Assembly (NCBI GenBank): GCA_020849855.1
Contig: JADZFO010000023.1
Span: 1 to 64,000, forward strand
Direction of reading: 5' to 3'
DNA length: 64,000 bases
Source of the DNA: a bacterium
GTDB taxonomy: Bacteria; 4484-113; JAFGCY01
Positions 43,081-52,123 of the stretch are shown here, piece by piece. Below the pieces are notes generated by a model. It was not told the DNA's origin, ran no database searches, and saw only the letters and a program-made list of their open reading frames with translations. The position numbers were made by a program, and so were the translations under genes. The first letter of the stretch is position 1, and each line of letters begins with the position of its first letter.

Positions 43081-44139
43081 CTAGTCGCCAATCCTGCTGG
43101 TACCAAGGGCGAGCTCCAGGTCGAGCCCTTCCTTGCGGCAGCGCAGGTCCAGATACAGCAGGACCAGATAAGCGATCTGCAGCGCAGGGAAGAAGAGCCC
43201 GATGGCGCTGAAGAGCACCAGCGAGACGATCATCGACTCCGCCGGCGGGGTCTGGCTCATAAGCTGCAGCATGTCACCGCCGCCGTTGCGCAGCGACTGG
43301 CCCATGGCGATCAGCTCGGAGATGGTGCTGATGGTGCGGAAAATGCCGTTCTGGAAGAAGCCTACCGCAAAGAGATAGACAGTGATCAGGCCGAAGACGC
43401 GCCAGAAGTAGCCGCGGGTCAGCTCAAAGCTGCGCCGCAGGTACCAGGTGGCCTGGGCGAAGACGCTGCCCGGCGGAGCCTGCTCGCAGGACTGCACCGC
43501 GCCTATCAGGGCCGGGAAGAAGCGAAACCAGACCAGCCAGGTGGCGATGACGCCAAACCAGATCAGCAGCAGTGCGATGACCGCGGTCACAGCGGTGGCG
43601 CCGTCGTCGCCTGACTGGCTGAAGGCCAGCACCGGCAGAAGCAGAATCAGCGCCAGCAGCATGACCGGCATCGCAAAGAGGAATAGCGCGCCCTGGGTCG
43701 GCCAGTAGTTCCGGCGGGCATAGTCCAGCGCGCGGCTGATGCTCCAGGGCTCGTTGATCAAACCCTGGACTACCAGCTTGCTGCAGGTGAGGTAGGCCAG
43801 GGGCAGGGCCAGCAGGTAATAGACAGCCGCCAGCAGACCAAAGACCGCCAGTGGCAAAAGGTCGTCAAGGTACTTGCTGAAGAAGCTCCAGTCGGGTTCG
43901 GCCCCCGTGGTGCTGACGGATTGCAGGTCAACGCTGAGCTGCAGCAGCTTAAAGGAGAAGAAGGCCCCCAGCAGGTACATCGGAAACTCGGCCACCGCCA
44001 TGGTCAAGAACATCGGCGCGAGGTTGGCCCGGTAGACGCGCAGGGCGAAATCAAAGAGCTGCTTCAGCTCAAGCGGCCGCAGGGCAAAGAAGTGCCGGTT
44101 ATGGGTGGAAGCGGGTGCGCTGGCGCCGAGAAAGCTCAC
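43081..44139 (-). CDS. Polytopic membrane protein, glycerophosphodiester-phosphodiesterase membrane-domain-like
   Basis: The protein has six or seven predicted helices after a 20-residue cytoplasmic start. LRPLELKQLFDFALRVYRANLAPMFLTMAVAEFPMYLLG opens it, and a duplicated pattern recurs (ISRALDYARRNYWPTQGALFLF; FAQATWYLRRSFELTRGYFWRVFGLITVYLF). This layout is typical of DUF7544/GDPD membrane-domain proteins of unknown function. The TTG at 44154 or GTG at 44139 could be the start. I favour the GTG because CATGAT lies six bases upstream, as in other leaderless genes here. It is divergent from the flavoprotein gene. Confidence 0.68.
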   Translation of the reverse strand: MSFLGASAPASTHNRHFFALRPLELKQLFDFALRVYRANLAPMFLTMAVAEFPMYLLGAFFSFKLLQLSVDLQSVSTTGAEPDWSFFSKYLDDLLPLAVFGLLAAVYYLLALPLAYLTCSKLVVQGLINEPWSISRALDYARRNYWPTQGALFLFAMPVMLLALILLLPVLAFSQSGDDGATAVTAVIALLLIWFGVIATWLVWFRFFPALIGAVQSCEQAPPGSVFAQATWYLRRSFELTRGYFWRVFGLITVYLFAVGFFQNGIFRTISTISELIAMGQSLRNGGGDMLQLMSQTPPAESMIVSLVLFSAIGLFFPALQIAYLVLLYLDLRCRKEGLDLELALGTSRIGD

Positions 44140-44237
44140 GGCTGAATCATGCAACAGCCGCGCGGCTAAGTCAAGCCGCGAAGCCTTCCGCCGGGGCGCG
44201 GGGCGCGCGAATCTCAGGCGCCAGCCGGGGCAGGGGC

Positions 44238-44243
44238 TATAAC
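44238..44243 (+). promoter_or_regulatory. -10 box TATAAC, leaderless type
   Basis: TATAAC lies six bases before the GTG at 44250. In-frame codons upstream lie before the box and are therefore not transcribed from it. Confidence 0.5.
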
Positions 44244-44249
44244 AGTTGC

Positions 44250-45446
44250 GTGGCGGCAGGCCCGGATGTGCAGGTGCTGGTGCTGGGCGGTGGCCCTGCC
44301 GGCGCGCGCGCGGCGCAGCGCCTGGCCAGCGCGGGTGCGGATGTCCTCATGCTGGAAGCCGAGGACTATGGCCGCAACAAGCTCTGCAGCGGGCTGCTGA
44401 ACCATGAGGGCCAGGTAGCCCTGGGCTGCGAGCTGCCGCAAAGCGTACGGCGCGAGCCCTTCGAGCCGCGCCTGGAGTTCCACGACCTGGACAGCCGGCT
44501 GCGACGGCGCTACAGCCCGGGCTACTGGAATATGGACCGGCCGGCCTTTGATGCCTGGCTGTGTGACTGCGCGGCGGAGGCCGGCGTGCGCATTGAATAC
44601 GGCCGCCGGGCCAGCCGCATCGAGTGCGGCCCCGCCGGGCCACAGGCGCGGGTGGGCAGTGATGTCATCAGCGCCCGCGTTGTACTTGACGCCACCGGCT
44701 GGCGGGCGCTGTCGCGCAAGCTCCTGGCGCCGCCTGAGCTGCGCTCTGCGCCGGTGGTGCACGCCTTCCAGGGCAGTGTGCATTGCGACCTGCCGGCGGA
44801 TTCCATGTGGGCGCTTTTCGAATCTGACACCACACAATACTACGGCTGGCTGGTGCCCAAAGGCGCCGGCAGCTTCCTGCTTGGCGCCGGCTTCCCGCAG
44901 GGCGCGGACAGCACCCGGCGCGAAGGCGATGCCGCGCTGGAGAGCGACCCTGACCCCTGGAAGAAGCTCAGCTTTGTGGAGGCCAGTGTGGCCGCCGCAG
45001 CCGGTGAGGAGCTGCAGCATCTGGATGCCAAGCCCCTGGGCTGCCCCATCACCACCATCACCAGCACACAGCAGCTCTGGTGGGGCCGCGAGCTGGTCTT
45101 CCCGCTGGGCGAGGCCGCTGGCCTGGTCAGCCCTTCAAGCGGCGATGGCATTCACTTCGGCCTCGAGCAGGCCAACGCGCTGGCCGACGCACTCAGCAGC
45201 AGCGGGCTGCTTGAAGGGCGCAGCAGCGCGGGCTGCTCGGCGCAGGACAGTCATCAGGGCATGCTGAACCAGGTGCAGGCACGGCTGCGGCCCGCGCTGG
45301 CTGAGCTGCGATTCAACTGCATCAAGGCCTGGGTGGCGGCCCGGCCGGGGCCGCGGCGTCTCGCGGCGCAGTTCATGGGCCTGTATCTGCGCCGGCCGGT
45401 GGAGCAGCTTGCGCCTGTTGCAGTGCCTGCAGCCGAAGCGCAGTGA
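44250..45446 (+). CDS. Geranylgeranyl-reductase-family FAD-dependent oxidoreductase
   Basis: The 398-residue flavoprotein opens with the FAD-binding Rossmann motif VLVLGGGPAGARAAQRLASAGADVLMLEA. It continues KLCSGLLNHEG (a GGR-type Cys-rich loop) and has WMD-like substrate residues in YWNMDRPAFDAWLCDCA. The second FAD motif is LVFPLGEAAGLVSPSSGDGIHFGLEQA. Family members saturate prenyl chains of lipids, quinones or chlorophyll, or act as halogenase/hydroxylase relatives. With the long-chain prenyl synthase in the same genome, a role in isoprenoid lipid or quinone side-chain reduction is possible. Confidence 0.82.
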   Translation: MAAGPDVQVLVLGGGPAGARAAQRLASAGADVLMLEAEDYGRNKLCSGLLNHEGQVALGCELPQSVRREPFEPRLEFHDLDSRLRRRYSPGYWNMDRPAFDAWLCDCAAEAGVRIEYGRRASRIECGPAGPQARVGSDVISARVVLDATGWRALSRKLLAPPELRSAPVVHAFQGSVHCDLPADSMWALFESDTTQYYGWLVPKGAGSFLLGAGFPQGADSTRREGDAALESDPDPWKKLSFVEASVAAAAGEELQHLDAKPLGCPITTITSTQQLWWGRELVFPLGEAAGLVSPSSGDGIHFGLEQANALADALSSSGLLEGRSSAGCSAQDSHQGMLNQVQARLRPALAELRFNCIKAWVAARPGPRRLAAQFMGLYLRRPVEQLAPVAVPAAEAQ

Positions 45447-45490
45447 CGCCAATTCCCGCGGCCCGGCTGCGCCGCTGCGGCATGCCCGGC

Positions 45491-45496
45491 TATAAT
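45491..45496 (+). promoter_or_regulatory. -10 box TATAAT
   Basis: A perfect TATAAT followed by the ribosome-binding site GGGAGGA and the ATG at 45516. Confidence 0.55.
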
Positions 45497-45515
45497 CACT
45501 GCGGGAGGACGCGCA

Positions 45516-45965
45516 ATGTTTATCCTCTGGACCATCCGCGGCTTCTTCATGAGCCTCTTTGGGCTCTGGACTCAGGACGAGTGGTTCTACTACAGCCGGA
45601 CCGGCCTTGACCCGCGCCTGCCGGCTTATCAGCGCTGGGCGGTCAGGGTGCACGCCGAGGACAAGCTGCCTGACAGCGAGGCCGAGCGCCTGATGCCGGT
45701 CAAGAACCAGACTGTAATCCTTGAAGACAAGTACATGCTTACCGGCGAGGAAGTGTTGTTCTATTCCACCGACGCCGGCAAGATTGGCGCACTGGTGAGG
45801 AAGTACGAGGATGAGCTGCGCTCGCGCTCCTGCGGCGAGTTCTACTTCCGCAACATCAAGAACCGCCAGCTGGATTTCTTCCACAACTTCAAGGAGCCTT
45901 CCGAGCAGCCGCCGGAAGAAGCGGAGATCGACGAAGAGACCCGCCGCAACATGTTCAACCGCTAG
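45516..45965 (+). CDS. Hypothetical 149-residue protein
   Basis: The protein begins with a hydrophobic segment (MFILWTIRGFFMSLFGLW) that could be a membrane anchor, followed by a soluble, charged domain (YQRWAVRVHAEDKLPDSEAERLM; EFYFRNIKNRQLDFFHNF). It has no recognised motif. A perfect -10 box and GGGAGGA support it as a real gene. Confidence 0.7.
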   Translation: MFILWTIRGFFMSLFGLWTQDEWFYYSRTGLDPRLPAYQRWAVRVHAEDKLPDSEAERLMPVKNQTVILEDKYMLTGEEVLFYSTDAGKIGALVRKYEDELRSRSCGEFYFRNIKNRQLDFFHNFKEPSEQPPEEAEIDEETRRNMFNR

Positions 45966-45984
45966 CGAAGGTGGCCGGCTGTAA

Positions 45985-47616
45985 CTACTGCAGCAGGCTC
46001 TCGCCATTCCAGCTTGCCGGGGCCTCAAGGCCCAGCAGCGCGAGAATGGTTGGCGCGATGTCGCACAGCGACCAGCCGCGGCGTCCCTCGGGAAAGGCCG
46101 CGCTGGCCTGCCCAGCCTCGGATGAATCACGCAGGGCCTGGAGCTGCCCGGCGCCGTCCTCGGACAGCAGCACCAGAGGGCTGTTGTTCATGCTGTGCTG
46201 AGTGTGCGGCGTACCGTCTGGGAAAGCCAGCACGTCACAGTTACCGTGGTCAGCGGTAACCAGGCAGGCGGTGTCGCGGCCCCAGGCGGCGGCATCCAGC
46301 ACCTGGCCCAGGCAGGCATCCACGGCCTCGCAGGCCCGGATGCAGGCTTCCTTCACCCCGGTATGGCCCACCATGTCGCCGTTGGCGAAGTTCACCACAT
46401 AGAGGTCATGCTGGCCTTCCCGCAGCGCGGCGCAGAGCTTCTGCGTGACTTCATACACGCTCATTTCGGGCTGCAGGTCGTAGGTCGCCACTTTGGGGCT
46501 TGGCACCAGAACGCGCTCCTCGCACGGCCAGGGAGCTTCCAGCCCGCCGTTGAAGAAGTAGGTCACATGGGCGTACTTCTCGGTTTCAGCACTCTTGTAG
46601 ATACGGCCGCCGCAGGTCAGCGCCGCGCCGCTGCGGCTTACCAGCTCGGCCAGGGTGTCTTCAATGACCGTGTCATCCAGCAGCACTGGAAAGCTCTGGT
46701 CGTCGCTATAACGCTTCATGCTCAGCAGCGACAGAGCGGGCAGGGCGCCGCGCTCAAAGCCCTCGAACTCGCGGGCGGTCAGGGCCGTGACCAGCTGGCG
46801 CATGCGGTCGGCGCGGAAGTTGAAGCAGAGCACGAAGTCGCCGTCGCGCATGCCTTCATAGTTGCCAAGGATGGTTGGCGTGACGAACTCGTCGCCCTCC
46901 TCGCGCCGGCGGGCGAGGGCCATGGCCTCGCGCCAGTCCGGCTCGCGCGGGCCATCAGCGTGGACGATGGCGTCGTAGCCCTTTTTCACCCGCTCCCAGC
47001 GCTTGTCGCGGTCCATGGCGAAGTAGCGTCCCCCGAGGCTGGCGAAGCTGGCCTGTGGCGGCAGCCACTGCTCCGCGGCTTCGAAGTAGCGTTCGGCGAT
47101 GCGCGGCTCCGTGTCGCGCCCGTCCAGCAGGGCATGCACTGCGATACGGCCTTCGGGGTTAACCCGAGCCGCTTCGGCCAGCAGGCCCCTGAGGTGCTCG
47201 ATATGGCTGTGCACACCGCCGTCGGAGAAGAGGCCGATGCAGTGCAGGCTGCGGCCGCTGCCGCGCCACTGGCCCAGGAAGCTCTGCAGGGCGGCGTGCC
47301 CGGCCAGGCCCCCGGTGCTGATCAGGCGGCTGATGGCCAGCAGGTCCTGCCAGACTACGCGCCCGGCGCCTAGGTTCAGGTGCCCGACCTCTGAGTTGCC
47401 CATCTGGCCCTCGGTCAGGCCCACCGCCGTGCCATGCGGGATGAGCTGGGTATGCGGATAGTCGCGCCAGATGCGGTCCCAGTTGGGTGTCCTGGCCAGC
47501 TCGATCGCGCTGTGCTCACGGGCCTGCTGCGGGTCGGGCCAGCAGGGGTCACCGGTTGCGGCGAGGCCCCAGCCGTCAAGGATCAGCAGCAGCACGGGTT
47601 TGCTTTGAGTGGCCAT
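45985..47616 (-). CDS. gpmI: 2,3-bisphosphoglycerate-independent phosphoglycerate mutase
   Basis: The enzyme interconverts 3- and 2-phosphoglycerate in glycolysis using two Mn ions. The 543-residue protein has the metal ligand D14 in LLLILDGWG, the phospho-acceptor S75 in EGQMGNSEVGHLNLGAG, HALLDGRDTEP, FNFRADRMRQL, and the C-terminal metal site in VTADHGNCD and HTQHSMNNSPLVL. The length is typical. It has no Shine-Dalgarno sequence; TACAAT (47626-47631, minus strand) lies nine bases before the ATG and inside the 3' end of the preceding gene, which overlaps this one by 34 bp. Confidence 0.94.
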   Translation of the reverse strand: MATQSKPVLLLILDGWGLAATGDPCWPDPQQAREHSAIELARTPNWDRIWRDYPHTQLIPHGTAVGLTEGQMGNSEVGHLNLGAGRVVWQDLLAISRLISTGGLAGHAALQSFLGQWRGSGRSLHCIGLFSDGGVHSHIEHLRGLLAEAARVNPEGRIAVHALLDGRDTEPRIAERYFEAAEQWLPPQASFASLGGRYFAMDRDKRWERVKKGYDAIVHADGPREPDWREAMALARRREEGDEFVTPTILGNYEGMRDGDFVLCFNFRADRMRQLVTALTAREFEGFERGALPALSLLSMKRYSDDQSFPVLLDDTVIEDTLAELVSRSGAALTCGGRIYKSAETEKYAHVTYFFNGGLEAPWPCEERVLVPSPKVATYDLQPEMSVYEVTQKLCAALREGQHDLYVVNFANGDMVGHTGVKEACIRACEAVDACLGQVLDAAAWGRDTACLVTADHGNCDVLAFPDGTPHTQHSMNNSPLVLLSEDGAGQLQALRDSSEAGQASAAFPEGRRGWSLCDIAPTILALLGLEAPASWNGESLLQ

Positions 47617-49067
47617 GGCGATGGGATTGTAGACCCGGCTACAAGGTGTGGGAGAGTTGCCTCTCCCGGCCAGTTACCACGAGGAGGCCATTCGATTCCG
47701 GCTGCCAGTTCGTCGTTTGCCATCAAGTCAGAATAGTCCAGCGATTCAAACCTCTTCAGGAAGGGCTTGACGCGTTGTTCCACCTTGGCCTGGAACTCAA
47801 GCCGTCGCTGTGCAAGCCCGGCAAAGTAGTCCCAGCTTCCCGGTGCCCGCCAGCGATGCCTGTATTCGGAGTCATAGTGCAGATCGGCAACATAGGGACC
47901 GTCCTGGCCGCGCAGGCGCCGAAAGTACTCATCTGCGTTGCGCTGCAGATTGAAGGCCAGCGTCCGCTGGCGGCTGTCGTACATCTCGGGCGCGTAAAGC
48001 AGCAGGCTGTAAGCCGGTCGCGAGATGGCGACTAGCGCCGCGCTGGGACAGAACAGGCCGCCTTGCGGAGCCTGTCCCAGTGCGCAGGCCGCCTGATGCA
48101 GGCTGGTGAAACGAGCGACATTGCCATCCATATTGAATGCCAGCATGAAGTTCGCATTCACTGGCCCGAGCATTGCCAGCGGGGACTCGGTAATCCCATG
48201 CTGATAGGCTTCCACAAACAGCCCGCTATAGCTCGCGTCGATCATTAGCTCACCCTGCTCGAACTTCCGGAGCAGCAGCGAGACCGGGAAGTACTGCGGG
48301 CAATGCTGATCCTTTGCGCTGGCTGCTGCTTTCAGGTCCGCCTCGCAAAGCTCGAGCTCCCCATACTCGGACCAGTAACGCGCCCGCTGCAGATAGGGCC
48401 AGGACATCTGCGGCGCGGCATCAATACAGCGCTGCAGGTAGGCCAGCTCCTGCTTTTCCAGTCTTGCCATCAGTTCGATGATCGACTCGCCCTGCTCTGA
48501 CCCTGTGCCATGAGCAGCGTCATCACCGGCATCCAGCTCCTCAATCCAAAGCTCGCGGCGCAGCTTATAAGCCAGACACAGGCTGTCGGCGGTTCCTGTT
48601 TCAAGCGCGGCGGCCCGCTCAAGGTACTCAATCGCGCGAGGTCTGGGGTCGGGTGTCAGATCCTCGGGCGTGGGCAGGAGGATCAGATTCATGTTCTCAT
48701 CGAAGTCAAAAAGGATCGGGGTTTCCGGCTCGAACCACTCCCGGCGCAACAGGCACCAGGCCCGGAGCTGCCAGAACTCGAACTGCTCAGCATACTGCGG
48801 TTTGGTGTCAAGCAGAGCCTGTAACTTCTCGTCAGCGAGAGTAGCAGGGCAGATATTGCCGGCCGCGAACTCATAGAGCTGCCGGTCCATGATTTCCTCT
48901 TCAAGCAGCTCACAGTAGTCATCCAGCAGAGTGCTGCCACTGCTGATCCGTGGGTAGGGCAACCGCATCGGCAGGTCATAGCTCCAGGCCGGATCAGCGG
49001 CGAAGGCGGGGCTGAAAAGAGAAAGGACGAACAGGAAGAGGCCTAGTACGGCACAGATTTTGCGCAT
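47583..49067 (-). CDS. Secreted protein of unknown function
   Basis: The 494-residue protein has a signal peptide (MRKICAVLGLFLFVLSLFSPAFA). The mature part is alpha-helical and rich in Leu, Glu, Arg and Tyr, with helix pairs such as RAIEYLERAAALETG and WPYLQRARYWSEYGELELCEADLKAAASA that resemble TPR units. No catalytic motif is seen. The start is six bases after TATCAT on the minus strand, without a Shine-Dalgarno sequence. It lies 24 bp after hspR and overlaps gpmI by 34 bp. Confidence 0.7.
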   Translation of the reverse strand: MRKICAVLGLFLFVLSLFSPAFAADPAWSYDLPMRLPYPRISSGSTLLDDYCELLEEEIMDRQLYEFAAGNICPATLADEKLQALLDTKPQYAEQFEFWQLRAWCLLRREWFEPETPILFDFDENMNLILLPTPEDLTPDPRPRAIEYLERAAALETGTADSLCLAYKLRRELWIEELDAGDDAAHGTGSEQGESIIELMARLEKQELAYLQRCIDAAPQMSWPYLQRARYWSEYGELELCEADLKAAASAKDQHCPQYFPVSLLLRKFEQGELMIDASYSGLFVEAYQHGITESPLAMLGPVNANFMLAFNMDGNVARFTSLHQAACALGQAPQGGLFCPSAALVAISRPAYSLLLYAPEMYDSRQRTLAFNLQRNADEYFRRLRGQDGPYVADLHYDSEYRHRWRAPGSWDYFAGLAQRRLEFQAKVEQRVKPFLKRFESLDYSDLMANDELAAGIEWPPRGNWPGEATLPHLVAGSTIPSPWPLKANPCCC

Positions 49068-49073
49068 GTGCCA

Positions 49074-49079
49074 ATGATA
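49074..49079 (-). promoter_or_regulatory. -10 box TATCAT, leaderless type
   Basis: On the minus strand, TATCAT is followed by TGGCAC and the ATG at 49067. The box sits in the 24-bp gap after hspR. Confidence 0.45.
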
Positions 49080-49091
49080 TAGGACTGGTGC

Positions 49092-49568
49092 TCACTCGCC
49101 CTGGATCGGAATGCGCCGGCGACTGTGCTCCGCCTGGATCTCAGGCTCTTTGGCTGTCTCTGCAGGCCCGGCCACTGGGCCAGCCGGGCGCGCGACAGCC
49201 AGGCCCTGCTCGCCGACAGGCACAAGGCCGGCTTCGTTGCCGCGCATGACGGATTCAAAGCGCGCGCGGGCGGCCGGGTCGAGCTGGCTGAAGAGCTCGC
49301 GGGCCAGCTTGATCAGCTGCGCCTCGCGCTCGCGCAGACGCAGGATCAGCTCCACGCCGGCGAGGTTAACGCCCATCTGCTGTGTCAATACGGCAATCGC
49401 CTGCAGGCGCTCGACATCCTGCTGCGTATAGCGCCGGGTGCCGCCGGGGGTGCGCTCGGGCTGCAGCAGTCCCATCCGCTCATACTGGCGGATGGTCTGC
49501 TGGTGGAAGCCGGTGATCTCGGCCACCACACTTATGCTGTAAACAGCCCTTCTGCCGCTCACTTCCAT
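49092..49568 (-). CDS. hspR: Heat-shock repressor HspR (MerR family)
   Basis: HspR represses the dnaK operon and is thought to use DnaK as co-repressor. The 158-residue protein has the MerR winged helix with the HspR-type variant [28 protein letters not shown] followed by [16 protein letters not shown] dimerisation helix follows ([15 protein letters not shown]), then an Ala/Pro-rich tail. It overlaps the end of dnaJ by ten bases and closes the heat-shock operon, as in actinobacterial and related operons. I did not find a clear HAIR operator (CTTGAGT-N7-ACTCAAG) in front of dnaK. Confidence 0.88.
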   Translation of the reverse strand: MEVSGRRAVYSISVVAEITGFHQQTIRQYERMGLLQPERTPGGTRRYTQQDVERLQAIAVLTQQMGVNLAGVELILRLREREAQLIKLARELFSQLDPAARARFESVMRGNEAGLVPVGEQGLAVARPAGPVAGPAETAKEPEIQAEHSRRRIPIQGE

Positions 49569-50629
49569 TTGTCCAGACGGGGATTGCCCGGGTTGAGTTC
49601 CGCGAACTCGCGCAGCAGTTCACGGCTGCGCAGGTCCAGGTCCTGCGGGACTACGATCTCGATGCGCACCAGCATGTCGCCGCGTCCGCCGCTGCCGCGG
49701 TGCGGGAAGCCCTTGCCGCGCAGGCGCAGCTCCCGGCCGCTCTGGCTGCCGGCGGGCACCTTCAGCTGGACCCGGCCGTCAAGGGTCGGGATCTCGACGG
49801 TCGCCGAGAGCGCGGCCTCCACGAAGGTCACCGGCACGGTGAGATAAACGTTGTCGCCGCGGCGCTCAAACCAGGGATGCTCCTGCACGGTGATCTGCAG
49901 CAGCAGGTCCCCCGGCGGCCCGCCGTTGATGCCGGCTTCGCCCTGGCCCGCCACCCGGACCTTGTGGTTGTTATCGACGCCCGCGGGGATCCGGACCTTG
50001 ATCTTGTCCCCGCCGCTGCGCTGCAGGGTCAGCTCTTTGCCCTGATAGGCTTCTTCAAAGCTGATCACCACATGGTGCTGACGGTCGGCACCCTTCTGGC
50101 GCACGTTGCCGCGGCTGCGGCCGGCGAAGGGCTGGTCCTGCCAGCTTTGGTGCGTGCCATAGCCCTGGTTGAAGAGCTGCTCGAAGATTCCGCTCATGTC
50201 CGGACCGCCGGGGCCGAAGCCGCCCTGGCCGCCAAAGCCGCTGCGTCCGCCGCCAAAGCCGCCCCCGCCGAAGTTGCGCATGAAGTCCTCAACCTGGCCC
50301 GGGTCGATGGGGTTGCCGTTCTGGTCGACGTACTGGTAGCGCTGTCCGCCGGAGGCGCTGCCCGGCCCCTGGGCCGAGCTGTCCGGCGCGCTGCCGCGGC
50401 CGCCGGCATTCACATAGGCCTGGTGGCCGACAGCGTCATAAAGCTCGCGCTTGCCCTTGTCGGAAAGCACTTCCCAGGCGGCCTGCAGCTCTTTGAACTT
50501 TGTCTCGGCCTGCACATCGCCGGGGTTGACATCCGGATGCAGCTTGCGCGCCAGCTTGCGGTAAGCCTTTTTCAGCTCCGCTTCGCTGGCGCCCTTGCTG
50601 ACGCCCAGGATGTCGTAATAGGTCTTCAT
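49559..50629 (-). CDS. dnaJ: DnaJ/Hsp40 co-chaperone lacking the zinc-finger domain
   Basis: The 356-residue protein stimulates DnaK ATPase activity. The J domain has HPD at 31-33. A Gly/Phe-rich region follows (FGGGGFGGG...[13 protein letters not shown]), and then two beta-barrel substrate-binding domains ([70 protein letters not shown]). The four CxxCxGxG repeats of class A DnaJ are absent, so it is a class B/CbpA-type protein even though it sits in the grpE-dnaJ-hspR slot. Confidence 0.92.
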   Translation of the reverse strand: MKTYYDILGVSKGASEAELKKAYRKLARKLHPDVNPGDVQAETKFKELQAAWEVLSDKGKRELYDAVGHQAYVNAGGRGSAPDSSAQGPGSASGGQRYQYVDQNGNPIDPGQVEDFMRNFGGGGFGGGRSGFGGQGGFGPGGPDMSGIFEQLFNQGYGTHQSWQDQPFAGRSRGNVRQKGADRQHHVVISFEEAYQGKELTLQRSGGDKIKVRIPAGVDNNHKVRVAGQGEAGINGGPPGDLLLQITVQEHPWFERRGDNVYLTVPVTFVEAALSATVEIPTLDGRVQLKVPAGSQSGRELRLRGKGFPHRGSGGRGDMLVRIEIVVPQDLDLRSRELLREFAELNPGNPRLDKWK

Positions 50630-50633
50630 ATGA

Positions 50634-50709
50634 GGTTACAGGTTACCGGGAACTGGGGACAGTAAAAGCTGCGTGCTCAGGTTCCTTCCATAACCTGTGA
50701 CCTGTCCCC
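50634..50709. repeat. Complex inverted repeats between grpE and dnaJ
   Basis: GGTTACAGGTTA (50634-50645) is mirrored by TAACCTGTGACC (50691-50702) with one mismatch, and GGGGACAG (50655-50662) by CTGTCCCC (50702-50709). The arms are not nested, so this looks like two inverted copies of a repeat module, not a simple terminator. It fills the 86-bp intergenic gap. Confidence 0.6.
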
Positions 50710-50715
50710 TGTCAG

Positions 50716-51372
50716 CTATGCAGGTTTCGCAACTCTGACCATCGCTGGTTTCAGCACAGTGCTGCCCAGGCGGTAGCCTTCGGTGTAGATCTCGACCACG
50801 GTTTCTTCGCTGACCTCGCTGCTTTCCTCCACGCTCAGGGCCTGGTGGATCTCGGGATTGTACTGCGCCGGGCAAGTGTTGATCTTCTCGATACCGTGCT
50901 TAAGCAGCGCGGCCTCGATCACCTTGACCGTACGGCGCAGGCCGTCCAGCAAAGGGTTCTCCCCATCCGGTGTGTTCTTGTACTGCGCAGAGGCCAGTGC
51001 CAGGCCGTCGAGGGCCGGGAATAGGCTCTCCAGCAGACCCTCGACGGCAAAGCGCCTGGCTTCTTCAACATCAATCGACACACGCTTGCGGTGGTTCTGG
51101 AACTCGGCCTGGGTGCGCTGGGCCAGCTCAAGATACTCTGCGGCCCTGGCCTGCCAGTGCTCGATCTGCTCGGCATCGGCGGCGCTGTCCGCATGCACCG
51201 GGCCGTCTGCGCTCAGCTCAGGGTCCTGGGCCGGGACTTCGGTGCTGACCTCCTCATTGCCGCCCAGATCCACCAGCCCCTCGCTCTGCGACTGCGCGGC
51301 GGCGGCTGTGTCGGCGGCGCCATCGCGGCTGGCGCGATGGTCTTCAACGATGATTCGGCGCTTGTCTTCCAT
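50716..51372 (-). CDS. grpE: DnaK nucleotide exchange factor GrpE
   Basis: The 218-residue protein has an acidic, low-complexity N-terminus of about 65 residues, a long coiled coil (AEQIEHWQARAAEYLELAQRTQAEFQNHRKRV) and the C-terminal beta domain. That domain carries the family signature (EKINTCPAQYNPEIHQALSVEES) ending in EIYTEGYRLGSTVLKPAMVRVAKPA. It lies between hsp20 and dnaJ on the same strand. Confidence 0.93.
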   Translation of the reverse strand: MEDKRRIIVEDHRASRDGAADTAAAAQSQSEGLVDLGGNEEVSTEVPAQDPELSADGPVHADSAADAEQIEHWQARAAEYLELAQRTQAEFQNHRKRVSIDVEEARRFAVEGLLESLFPALDGLALASAQYKNTPDGENPLLDGLRRTVKVIEAALLKHGIEKINTCPAQYNPEIHQALSVEESSEVSEETVVEIYTEGYRLGSTVLKPAMVRVAKPA

Positions 51373-51432
51373 AATCCCGGTTCCTGAAACTGTGTGGTGT
51401 TAACTTAAGCTCGAGGCTGTGCGCTGGGGGCC

Positions 51433-51873
51433 TTAGCCTTCGACGCTGACCTTGCGGGGCTTGACTTCCTCGGCCTTGGGCAGGGTCACCTGCAGCACGC
51501 CGTCGCGGTACTCGGCGCTGATGCCCTCGGCATTGACGTTCTTGGGCAGGCCGAAGCTGCGGTAGAAGGAGCCGTAGGAGCGCTCCACAAAGTGGTAGTT
51601 CTCGCTTTCGTCCTGCTTCTCGAAGCGGCGCTCGCCCTTGATGGTCAGGGTGCCGTTCTCCAGCTCGACGTGGATGTCTTCCTTGCTCATGCCGGGCAGC
51701 TCGGCCGCGACGATGAAGCTCTCGGCCGTCTCCCGGACATCCACCGCCGGAGCCCAGACGCTGATGCGGCCTTCACGGCTGCGCGCGGGGGTGAAGCCGG
51801 CGAACTCGTCAAAGAGCCGCTCGATCTCGCTGCGCAGGCTGCGGGCATCGCTTGTACGCATGATCCCAGTCAT
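51433..51873 (-). CDS. Small heat-shock protein Hsp20 (alpha-crystallin family)
   Basis: A holdase that prevents aggregation during stress. From ATG 51873 (GAGGAGGAG upstream) the product has 146 residues: an N-terminal RSEIERLFDEFAGF segment and the crystallin domain WAPAVDVRETAESFIVAAELPGMSKEDIHVELENGTLTIKGERR, ending FGLPKNVNAEGISAEYRDGVLQVTLPK. An in-frame ATG at 51999, also with a good AGGAG site, would add 42 residues including a CGCGPATTSC cluster. Both forms may be made. It is 60 bp before grpE. Confidence 0.9.
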   Translation of the reverse strand: MTGIMRTSDARSLRSEIERLFDEFAGFTPARSREGRISVWAPAVDVRETAESFIVAAELPGMSKEDIHVELENGTLTIKGERRFEKQDESENYHFVERSYGSFYRSFGLPKNVNAEGISAEYRDGVLQVTLPKAEEVKPRKVSVEG

Positions 51874-52123
51874 TTCTTTCTCCTCCTCATTGCGACCAGT
51901 ATTGCAGGATGTAGTTGCCGGACCGCAACCGCAGCCGGACTTGTAGATGACCCGGCGGCCCTTCAGGGGCAGCGCCGCATAAGTACGAAGTGTGTGCATT
52001 GTTCTCCTGTGCCGCGCTCATGCGGCCCTGCGGCTCTGTCCCCGCCGCGGGGTGTTTGCTGCGCGCTGCGTGCGCGCAGGACCGGCGCTGCCAGGGCAGC
52101 GCAGCAAATCGTTTGATCGCTTT

